Positions 1-6,817 of a stretch of DNA of 7,586 bases are shown here, piece by piece; position 1 is the stretch's first letter; each line of letters opens with the position of its first letter. Source of the stretch: Betaproteobacteria bacterium (GTDB lineage: Bacteria > Pseudomonadota > Gammaproteobacteria > Burkholderiales > Burkholderiaceae_C). The stretch spans positions 1 through 7,586 of the forward strand of contig JANXLW010000359.1 in NCBI GenBank assembly GCA_025354965.1, written 5' to 3'. The position numbers and the translations under genes are program-made. The notes beneath the pieces were generated by a model, which saw only the letters and a program-made list of their open reading frames with translations, had not been told where the DNA came from and did not search any database.

Positions 1-62
1 CGCATGAGGATAAAAAGACACCCAAGGCCAGCAGCTTGACCAAAGGAAGGAAGGCCCCGTGA
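1..62 (+). CDS. 3' end of an unidentified upstream gene (partial)
   Basis: Frame 3 is open from the window edge and ends with the TGA at 60-62. It reads HEDKKTPKASSLTKGRKAP then stop. The lysine-rich, low-complexity tail is typical of a protein C-terminus, but too short to name a family. The stop overlaps the GTG at 59 in a GTGA arrangement, and a strong ribosome binding site for that GTG lies inside this reading frame. Such an overlap is what one expects between two consecutive genes of an operon, and it is the main reason to believe the frame is real. A restriction-modification or other DNA-processing gene would fit the neighbours, but that is only a guess. Confidence 0.35.
   Translation, partial: HEDKKTPKASSLTKGRKAP
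42..54 (+). promoter_or_regulatory. Strong Shine-Dalgarno for GTG start at 59
   Basis: A doubled AAGGAAGG-type purine run lies 4-8 bases ahead of the GTG at 59. It marks the GTG as a former or current true start. The frame it opens closes after only 20 codons (TGA 119-121), so the site appears to be a relic of the decayed nuclease gene that follows. Confidence 0.5.
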
Positions 63-465
63 GCGCCCAACCAAAGACATTAATGCGCCCGCCAGTCATG
101 ACAATGGTGCAACCAACATGAGCCACGTGATGGAGTTTGTCCTGCCGCATACCCAGTTTGTCGCGACACTGTCACGACAATTGGGCTGGAGCCACTTTGT
201 CAACTTATTGCCCCTCAAAAGGCTGAACAAGCACGAGCGCCAAGCGGGCGAAGAGGCCCCCGTCGGCCTGATCCTGTGCGCTGAATCCAGCCGCGAGCAA
301 GTGGAGTTGCTGCAAATGCACAAAGACGGCATCACCGTGGCCGAATACTGGACCGAGCTGCCGCCCAAGGCAGAGCTGGAGGTGCACCTGCACCAGGCTT
401 TGATTGAAGCGCGTGAGCGGCTGGCGCGGTGGGGGGTATTGTTGGGGGACTTGGATGACGAGTGA
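59..465 (+). pseudogene. Decayed DUF1016 (YhcG-type) PD-(D/E)XK nuclease, several pieces
   Basis: Intact family members are about 340-370 aa: an N-terminal DUF1016 helical domain, then a C-terminal PD-(D/E)XK nuclease domain, often near restriction systems. Here three pieces remain. (a) GTG 59 to TGA 121 gives a 20-residue N-terminus, MSAQPKTLMRPPV onward. (b) ATG 118 opens a 115-residue frame whose residues 5-34 match the end of the DUF1016 N domain, with the typical FVATLSRQLGWSHFVNLLPL. (c) From residue 35 the same frame jumps to the far C-terminus (RLNKHERQAGEEAPVGLILC, then ELLQMHKDGITVAEYWTELP), ending at 465. By memory of the family, roughly 180-190 residues are missing at the seam near 217-222, including the whole D...ExK active site, and about 70-90 near the N-terminus. 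The frame from 118 to 465 is uninterrupted, so a short protein could still be made, but it cannot be a nuclease. Confidence 0.75.
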
Positions 466-469
466 TGAC

Positions 470-679
470 ATGCAGGTCAGCAAAGGCCTGGAGTTTCCGG
501 TGGCGGCGCTACCCGGCGTGGGGCATATGCCTGCGCCCAGCGAGGATGAGAAGGAAGCGGCGCGGGTGTTTTATGTTGCGGCTACGCGGGCTACGCAGAG
601 GTTGGTGATGGGGGTTGGAGGATGCCTAGGATTTGCCGCGCGACTGGTTGAGACGCCTGCATCGAAAAGGAAGTATTAA
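470..679 (+). pseudogene. 3' fragment of a UvrD/Rep-like SF1 helicase
   Basis: The frame reads MQVSKGLEFPVAALPGVGHM, then after an acidic stretch ARVFYVAATRATQRLVMGVG, and stops at TAA 677-679. In UvrD/Rep/PcrA superfamily 1 helicases the SKGLEF block (motif V region) and the Y/F-V-A-x-T-R-A block (motif VI, arginine finger) are the last conserved motifs near the C-terminus. In many bacterial homologues the first is preceded by TMH, here degraded to (D)MQ. Walker A, Walker B and motifs Ia-IV are absent; the sequence immediately upstream is the end of the nuclease remnant in another frame. The fragment cannot hydrolyse ATP. The frame stays open backward to an ATG at 404, but that part is the nuclease remnant read in the wrong frame. 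The final ten residues (about VETPASKRKY) do not look like helicase and may come from joined DNA. Its stop overlaps the next gene's start by one base. Confidence 0.7.
667..673 (+). promoter_or_regulatory. Shine-Dalgarno for the TPR/PIN gene
   Basis: AAGGAAG ends five bases before the ATG at 679. It fixes the start of the 1420-residue gene and makes the TAATG overlap with the helicase remnant a plausible site for translational coupling. I could not find a convincing promoter just upstream. Confidence 0.7.
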
Positions 680-3600
680 TGACTTGGGATTGGATACCAA
701 AGGTGGTTTTTGGACTGTACTCTACGGCAACAAAATTCATCAAACCGAGATTGGCAGAACGGAAAGCGGGTGCGGCGCCCGAGTCGGTTCCAAGTTCATT
801 CGATGAAAAATTGTTGGATGATGCGTTACGCCGCCTCGGGGCCATTGAGCCAAGTGATTCGTGGTGGAAATCCACGGTTGCCACTATTGAGGCGGCGGTT
901 TTACGACCAGAGATTTTCTGTAGACCGGCGGTACGTGAATGGCTTAGCGTGCAAGCCAATAAAGACGATTTGAAGGCCGCAACAAGAGCAAAACTCGCCC
1001 AGAAAAATATCCCAGAAGCCATTGTTTCGCGGCTAGTGCAATCGTATACATCCATCGAATCAACAGGCGAACATCGCAACTACGCAGAAGACGCAATCAA
1101 GATTGCTGTTGCCTTCCTGCAAACCAGCATTCATAGCAGAGTGCTTGACCCTGGGGGAGTGGCCATCCTCCAAGCAACGGCGATTCACACAGATGAAAAA
1201 ATGCGGGAAGGGTTAGCAGCGATCACAGAAGCTGCAAGTTTGAAAAAAAACCCGCATGTCGCTCCTCTATTTACCGAAGAAGCGCGGCACGGCTTGGGCA
1301 AGATTCTCCGTCGTCGAGCTTCGCCAGATCAAGACACCGGTAGTGCTCTCAGAAGTCTTCTAAAAGATTTTGAAGACGGCAATCGGCTTGCCGCCGCAGA
1401 TAAAGCAATAGAAAGTGAAGTCCGATATTGGCTTGCGCGTGTTGAGGCTGGAACTGGGCACCCGGACGCTGCAGACGCCTTGCTCAGCCAATTAGCGGCG
1501 TCGGGTTTCAAGGTTCCAGAAGCGGCGTGGGGGCTACTTGAGCTGAGCAAGTCTCAGCCAGAGCTTGCGCTACGGCGACTACGCGATCTGAAGGATATGG
1601 ACAGTCAAACAGCCATGTTCCATATCGCGCTGAAGCGTGGCGGTGCACTGGAAGCTCTAGCATTCGTAGACGCACTACGTCCTTCTGACTCATCAGCCTT
1701 CACACCCACGGGATGGAATAACGTTTGTGCAACTCTATTCTCTGTAGGGCGGTTCGACAACGCCGTTGAGTATCTGAACATGCTTACGCATGCCGAGTTG
1801 GAGCAATGCACTCATCTCTACTATCAATATGCGATTAGTTGCCTGCTCCCGATGGTTCCACGCGATCGATACAACAGCGTAATGCAGCATGGATTTTCCT
1901 CTGTTGTTGAGCACTTACTCGATAGCCCCGATGCAGATCGGGCACGAAGTGTTGCCTTGGAGGCCGCAAAAAAGGCGCAAACTTGTGCACTCGATGCCGA
2001 GGATCATTTGATCGCGGAGCGGTGCGAAAGCGGCATCCGAAGCCTGCGTCTGCTTGACCCGACTGCCCGTGAAGAGGAAGCTGCTGCGATCTTGGCTCAA
2101 ATGAAGGATGGATCGACTGCGGTCAAATTGATCTGGCTTGTTCGGGTGCATGAAATCCCTTTCGACTCCAATCCCCTTCAAAGGTATCTGGCCCAATGCA
2201 GAAATATGGGTGGATTGACACCCGATCAATTGCGGGCGGAATTGTATCTACTCAATAGACCAGAGCAGAGTGCAGAGCTAGTGCGCTTTCTTAATGAAGA
2301 ATGGAATGCACTTCTGCCAGACAACAGTCCTGAGGCCCTGACTGTGATGATGGTTCAGGCTCTCGCACTTGTTAAAGATTTCGATGGCGCAACAGCGTTC
2401 TTCGAAGACCACAAGGCCGACATTGCACCACATGTTGCGGATCGACTTGATCTAATGCTTCGAGGTGCAAGGGGAGAAGATGCAAGCGATCGAGCACTTG
2501 AACTGTTCAATGCATCGAATGCTATTGAGGATCTATTCAATCTGGTTCAAACACTTGAACAGAAGAAGCAATGGAAACGCCTAGCACCCCACGCGGCAGA
2601 ACTTTACAAGAGAGAACCCAATTTTGACACCGCTATGCTTCGTTTGCGATGCCTGCGTCGCACAAAGGCCTCAACTGCAGAAGTAAATTCATTCTTAAAA
2701 AGCACAGTCGACCTCGTACAGCAGCGTCCCGAAATTAGATCCGCACGCGCATGGGCGCTGTTCGAAGATGGTGATCACGCGGCATCAAAGACATTGAACG
2801 ATGTGCTGCTGGGCGAACGCAGTGACAGCGTAGATATTGCGCTGGACATCAACGTCGCCGTACGCACTGGCGACTGGGAGCGATTCCGGGACATCAGCGT
2901 AAAGGCCCTTGACATGCGCTCGCAATTGAATAGTCAAATGCTGCTGTCGCTTGCAAAACTTGTGGGGTTTACCGATCCAGAACGTGCACTTGCACTTGCC
3001 CAAGAGGCGGTTGCGCAAGATGGAGACGACCCAGCAGTTCTGCTTGGTGCACATACGGTCGCGATTGCCGCGCGTCGTGACGATATTGCTATGCCTTGGG
3101 TCCACCAGGCTGCAGAGCTATCCAAGGATAAGGATAAGGATAAGGGGCTAATACAATCGTACTCAAATAAGGAGCTCGTTGAATTCATGCGCGGCGATGC
3201 TGAAAGTTGGCGTCACAAGAATGAGATGTACCGCACAGGGCAGGTGCCGATTCACATGGCCGCATCGATGTTCAATGCACCGCTCACGCAAATGCTGGTT
3301 GGTGCGCCGCGACGGAATGCTGATGAGGCGGATGTGCGACGACGACAGCCAATTCCAATTCGCAGCGGAAAGCGGCTGAAGATGCCCGCCGATACCTATA
3401 GCCGAATCGCACTAGACGTCACTGCCATTTTCGTTTTGGGCGAACTTGGACGACTCCAAGATGTTCTCGAGATGTATGACACAGTTTTCATTTCACCCAG
3501 GGTGATGGAGATGTTGCTTTCGGACCGTAAAAAGGTCGTCTTTCACCAGCCGTCCCGTATTTCTGAGGTAAAGCCACTGATGGGCTTTCTAAGTGCGGGC

Positions 3601-4941
3601 AAACTTAAGGTGATTAAGGATGACGGTGATGCAGCAATTGTGGAAGAGGTAGGAGATGAGGCTGCTTCCTTACTAAAGGCTGCAAAGCTCCAAGGCGGGC
3701 GGTTTGTTCATCCAGGTACTCTGTTTAAAGTTGGTTCCTTTATGGAAGACCACGCGGACCTCGGCATATTGGCAGCGCTAGTTACTGACCCGCTCGATGT
3801 CGCGAATGCTTTACTGCGAGAAAGCAGGATTACGGACACCGTGCATCACAGCGGCGTTGAAGTGCTCCAACGTTCAGGTTCCGTTTTAAGAGCCGATATT
3901 GCCGCTAGCAAACCTCTATTTGTCGATAGTCTGGCACTGCAGTATTTGCAGCAAGCGAAGCTGCTGCAACCACTCATCAATTCTGGGCACGCTATATCAG
4001 TTCATCAAAGCACAGTCGAGGAGTGGCAGGCACTTTTGGCAACAGAGCCGCAGGCAGAAGTTATGAAAGCCGCGCTCGATAACATTCGCTTAACGCTCAG
4101 GGCTGAACTTGTATCCGGCAAATTGAGATTTCTCACACAGAGTAGAAGTCAACGCGGAGAACTCAATGAGATTGCGTTACTACCCGCAATGGATTTACTT
4201 GAGGACATCTCGCCAGTCGAGGCCGCTGTTGTCGATGACCGTATGTTTGCCGACAATTCATCGCTGACCGACTCCAACGGCGTCAATGTTCCGTTGCTTT
4301 CAAGCTTGGATTTGCTCGACACGCTTGTGATACGTGGCTTGATGAATGCGAGTGAAAAGCGAGATGCATTGCACATCCTTCGAGAGCGGTGCTTTTTCTG
4401 CATTCCGCTACCACCTGAGGACTTGCTTATGCAGATCACGGGAGCCAGCGTTGAACACGAGCGAGTTGTAGAGACGGCAGAACTCAGGGGCATACGTGAG
4501 AACTTGGCAAGATTGCATTCAACTGACGTGCTGTGCACACAAAGTGACTTGGAGTATCAGGACGCCATTTGGAACGCGGGAACGTATGCAATTGCGAAAC
4601 TCTGGGCAAACGAAGTAATGCCAATCGCGGAAACCATCGCTCGGGCGAACTGGATCGTCACGAACATCATTCCAGATGTCGAACTGGCCATGCGCTTCGT
4701 GGTAGATGGTGCTATCCGAATCCGCCAGGTTGCCGCAGCTCAGGCTGGAGCAAATCTGCTTGGCATTGGCAGTAAGGCTGAGCGACAAAAGGCACAGTCA
4801 CTGTGGGTTGAAGAATCTTGCCTAGCGTGTTTTCTCCCCGGAAATTCTGATGTGCTGGATGAAATTGCCACACAAGCCGCTGATGCCCTTGTTCGCCGTA
4901 CCCAGGAGATTGCAATTGAACTTACACGCCAAAATCGCTAG
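679..4941 (+). CDS. Large TPR-solenoid protein with C-terminal PIN-like nuclease region (1420 aa)
   Basis: Start ATG 679 is backed by an AAGGAAG site. Seen: residues about 30-155 form a compact helical domain (WWKSTVATIEAAV, then AVREWLSVQANKDDL and IPEAIVSRLVQSY), resembling short helical modules heading other conflict-system proteins. Residues about 245-820 are amphipathic helix pairs of TPR type, for example RYWLARVEAGTGHPDAADAL and FDNAVEYLNML. Residues about 825-895 are a linker with QVPIHMAASMFNAPL. From about 905 come PIN-like modules: LDVTAIFVLGELGRL with D913 and SPRVMEMLL with E944, then GDEAASLL (992-999) and HADLG (1025-1029). A second set has VDSLALQYL with D1083, E1114/E1115, VVDDR with D1186/D1187, and LTD with D1198. 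Known of the family: PIN domains are metal-dependent RNases using clustered acidic residues, and TPR-PIN proteins occur in predicted bacterial anti-invader systems (TPR-GreAB-C-PIN). Inferred: a cytosolic effector that senses through the solenoid and cuts RNA. No signal peptide or clear membrane segment is visible. GC is lower than in the flanks. The gene is intact; the exact family name is less certain than the domain calls. Confidence 0.8.
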   Translation: MTWDWIPKVVFGLYSTATKFIKPRLAERKAGAAPESVPSSFDEKLLDDALRRLGAIEPSDSWWKSTVATIEAAVLRPEIFCRPAVREWLSVQANKDDLKAATRAKLAQKNIPEAIVSRLVQSYTSIESTGEHRNYAEDAIKIAVAFLQTSIHSRVLDPGGVAILQATAIHTDEKMREGLAAITEAASLKKNPHVAPLFTEEARHGLGKILRRRASPDQDTGSALRSLLKDFEDGNRLAAADKAIESEVRYWLARVEAGTGHPDAADALLSQLAASGFKVPEAAWGLLELSKSQPELALRRLRDLKDMDSQTAMFHIALKRGGALEALAFVDALRPSDSSAFTPTGWNNVCATLFSVGRFDNAVEYLNMLTHAELEQCTHLYYQYAISCLLPMVPRDRYNSVMQHGFSSVVEHLLDSPDADRARSVALEAAKKAQTCALDAEDHLIAERCESGIRSLRLLDPTAREEEAAAILAQMKDGSTAVKLIWLVRVHEIPFDSNPLQRYLAQCRNMGGLTPDQLRAELYLLNRPEQSAELVRFLNEEWNALLPDNSPEALTVMMVQALALVKDFDGATAFFEDHKADIAPHVADRLDLMLRGARGEDASDRALELFNASNAIEDLFNLVQTLEQKKQWKRLAPHAAELYKREPNFDTAMLRLRCLRRTKASTAEVNSFLKSTVDLVQQRPEIRSARAWALFEDGDHAASKTLNDVLLGERSDSVDIALDINVAVRTGDWERFRDISVKALDMRSQLNSQMLLSLAKLVGFTDPERALALAQEAVAQDGDDPAVLLGAHTVAIAARRDDIAMPWVHQAAELSKDKDKDKGLIQSYSNKELVEFMRGDAESWRHKNEMYRTGQVPIHMAASMFNAPLTQMLVGAPRRNADEADVRRRQPIPIRSGKRLKMPADTYSRIALDVTAIFVLGELGRLQDVLEMYDTVFISPRVMEMLLSDRKKVVFHQPSRISEVKPLMGFLSAGKLKVIKDDGDAAIVEEVGDEAASLLKAAKLQGGRFVHPGTLFKVGSFMEDHADLGILAALVTDPLDVANALLRESRITDTVHHSGVEVLQRSGSVLRADIAASKPLFVDSLALQYLQQAKLLQPLINSGHAISVHQSTVEEWQALLATEPQAEVMKAALDNIRLTLRAELVSGKLRFLTQSRSQRGELNEIALLPAMDLLEDISPVEAAVVDDRMFADNSSLTDSNGVNVPLLSSLDLLDTLVIRGLMNASEKRDALHILRERCFFCIPLPPEDLLMQITGASVEHERVVETAELRGIRENLARLHSTDVLCTQSDLEYQDAIWNAGTYAIAKLWANEVMPIAETIARANWIVTNIIPDVELAMRFVVDGAIRIRQVAAAQAGANLLGIGSKAERQKAQSLWVEESCLACFLPGNSDVLDEIATQAADALVRRTQEIAIELTRQNR
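3124..3145 (+). repeat. In-frame hexanucleotide tandem repeat AAGGAT x3 plus AAGG
   Basis: Three perfect AAGGAT units followed by a partial unit encode the alternating Lys-Asp run KDKDKDK at residues 816-822 of the TPR/PIN protein, at the end of the solenoid just before the linker to the PIN region. Gain or loss of a unit would add or remove one Lys-Asp pair and keep the frame. Confidence 0.9.
4904..4908 (+). promoter_or_regulatory. Shine-Dalgarno AGGAG deciding a TTG start at 4916
   Basis: AGGAG lies inside the end of the TPR/PIN gene, seven bases ahead of TTG 4916, which is in frame with the second gene. The upstream ATG at 4850 in the same frame has no comparable site. Its extra 22 residues look like the first gene's codons read out of frame. 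Confidence 0.65.
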
Positions 4942-6817
4942 GTTGCAACTCCGCAGTTTTCCCGGTGTTATTGCAAAGCGTGTCCTACAACGTGAGGACG
5001 TTATTGCACTTGCCGAAATGGGGTCTGCAGAAGTTGGTGCGATTGGCACCATACATTTTGCTGACATAAGAGCAACATTGTCGAGCGGCCAATTCGGAAT
5101 CCCAACTGCTGTCCCACGTCGCAGTGGCGAAGAGAGCATATCTATCGTTCGAGCAAATACAGGATTGCATTCCTTGCGTCGCGCAGTAGGGCAAGAAGTT
5201 GTGCTTCCGGAATTGGGTCTACTTGATCCTGCTGAAAATGTCAGACTGAATGCCTATTCAGAAATCGCAAAGCGAGCTAAACCATGCTGGCCTAAACAGC
5301 ACGACTGGCACGAAATTTTGGTAAGTCGCCCACTTTCGGATAGTGAGTTTGGCATATTGATAGGTGAGCTCCAGCACCTCGCTGATCCTGAGATTTTGCG
5401 TATTGCAGCTACGGTTTCACGGGGTAGTTTCGGAGTTGCTGACTTGATCCCGAGTGATCCGTCGTATTACAAATCATTGGTCGGCAGAATCGCTAGTACA
5501 GGGAGCAACGATGAGTACGTTGTCCAAGAACTAAAACCCCACCTAACGAAGGTTTGTAGTGCCGATGTGTTGTGGGGCCTGAGATGTATTCGCGCCGTGT
5601 CAGTCTGCACAAATCTTGATTCGGTAACGATCACAGGTTCAATTGCAAATGACGACCTATTCGCGGCGTTGAAGACCTTGAGGATTGGGAATACACCGTT
5701 TTCACTACTATCGACGTTTCGCATTGCTCAAGCCCGTACGGCAAGTGATGCGCGGTTCGGTGAATTTGCAGATGATGCGCTAAACAAGCTAATCGAGCTG
5801 GCTTCGCCCAATGCAAGTGGGCATAAACGATCTGAACTTTTCCCGGCTCTGATACGACTGACTTTGAATGCCATCAGTATGAACGAGGCGTTCGCTCTGG
5901 TACCACCATATTGGCGCAGGTTGGCCGCTTTTGCGCACGCGACTAGTTTGCTGGAATCGCTTGATTTTCAAGGCTGGGATCAACATAAACTTGCTTCGTG
6001 GTGTGACGCACAGCAGTCGATGGATACCGCAGCAATAGGCATTCTTGACCTAGTTCGTGATCCCTTCTGGCGGGCTGATTCTCAAACAGATAAAGGCCTC
6101 AGCGTTACTGCATTGATAGCTGCCCTTAGGTGGAATCCTATTAGCAATGACTACCTCAATGAGTTATCCCAAAGACAAGCAGAACTGGTTCAGGGACTCT
6201 ATCCAGAGTTTAGATTGGCATTCGGGCTACCGGGTTCATTTTCGGGAAGACGGACTCGAAACGATGATGGTTTAGAGGAAACCATTGGGCTAGAACTTTT
6301 GGACGAATTCACACGCGATAGCTCATCTGCGGTTGCGTTGAATTCACATCAAGCCTGGAATGCACTCGCGTACAGCTCTCGAATATTTTCCTTTAGCAAC
6401 GAATTACTTGTTAGGCTGCGAGAGATTGCTCGCAATATTCATCTCCAAGGATCAACAATTTCAGATGAAGATGCCTCGATACTTTCTTGCGTCGCAGAGG
6501 TAGCCGATTTGCAGCGTGATGAGGAGCTCGCGGGCATCTTGGCGACGTGCGTACTTAAAGGAGTCGAAAGCAGAACGCGGCCCATTGACGCTGCGATGAG
6601 CGCTGCGGTTCTAGTTATGGCTTCGGGCGCCTGTCAAAATCGAAATGACAGTTTTCTTTGGGTTGCGGATAGATTGGTAGCGTTGGCTTACCGTATCCCA
6701 AGAGGTGCCAGCGCCCAAGAGTTGGCTAATTGGATAGAAGGCATACAAAGATTCATCCCACTTCAAGAGCGGCGATGGGGTAAAGCTTGGATCATCGCGC
6801 GTTCAGCTGCCCAGTAA
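4916..6817 (+). CDS. Uncharacterised protein, predicted partner of the TPR/PIN protein (633 aa)
   Basis: I do not recognise this family. The TTG start at 4916 is chosen for its AGGAG site at ideal spacing; the frame also allows ATG 4850 (655 aa). The gene overlaps the TPR/PIN gene by 26 bases, so the two are almost certainly one transcript with coupled translation. Residues about 1-115 mix strand-like and helical segments (GAIGTIHFADIRATL, then QEVVLPELGLL). A more distinctive block at about 138-190 contains RPLSDSEFGILIGEL and VADLIPSDPSYYKSLVGRI. The rest, about 200-633, is mostly alpha-helical with Leu/Ala-rich helices and could be a HEAT-like or other solenoid, but no clean repeat period is visible. 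There are no Walker motifs, no obvious nuclease or zinc motif, no signal peptide and no convincing membrane helix. Codon use and GC match gene 1, implying shared origin. A sensor, adaptor or immunity role beside a PIN effector is an inference from position only. Confidence 0.75.
   Translation: MNLHAKIARLQLRSFPGVIAKRVLQREDVIALAEMGSAEVGAIGTIHFADIRATLSSGQFGIPTAVPRRSGEESISIVRANTGLHSLRRAVGQEVVLPELGLLDPAENVRLNAYSEIAKRAKPCWPKQHDWHEILVSRPLSDSEFGILIGELQHLADPEILRIAATVSRGSFGVADLIPSDPSYYKSLVGRIASTGSNDEYVVQELKPHLTKVCSADVLWGLRCIRAVSVCTNLDSVTITGSIANDDLFAALKTLRIGNTPFSLLSTFRIAQARTASDARFGEFADDALNKLIELASPNASGHKRSELFPALIRLTLNAISMNEAFALVPPYWRRLAAFAHATSLLESLDFQGWDQHKLASWCDAQQSMDTAAIGILDLVRDPFWRADSQTDKGLSVTALIAALRWNPISNDYLNELSQRQAELVQGLYPEFRLAFGLPGSFSGRRTRNDDGLEETIGLELLDEFTRDSSSAVALNSHQAWNALAYSSRIFSFSNELLVRLREIARNIHLQGSTISDEDASILSCVAEVADLQRDEELAGILATCVLKGVESRTRPIDAAMSAAVLVMASGACQNRNDSFLWVADRLVALAYRIPRGASAQELANWIEGIQRFIPLQERRWGKAWIIARSAAQ

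Noticed and set aside
404..469. ATG 404 as start of the helicase-like frame
   Set aside because: Residues before the MQVSKGLEF segment are the nuclease remnant read in the wrong frame and have no helicase similarity.
602..632. Possible promoter TTGGTG / TAGGAT upstream of the TPR/PIN gene
   Set aside because: Spacer is 19 bases and both hexamers are poor; it also lies inside the helicase remnant, where such matches are expected by chance.
591..1079. Minus-strand open frame of 162 codons across the helicase remnant and start of the TPR/PIN gene
   Set aside because: It crosses a gene boundary, has no family resemblance and is explained as a shadow of the plus-strand frames.
4850..4915. ATG 4850 as start of the second gene
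   Set aside because: No good ribosome binding site. The 22 extra residues look like the first gene's codons read in another frame, while TTG 4916 has AGGAG at seven bases.
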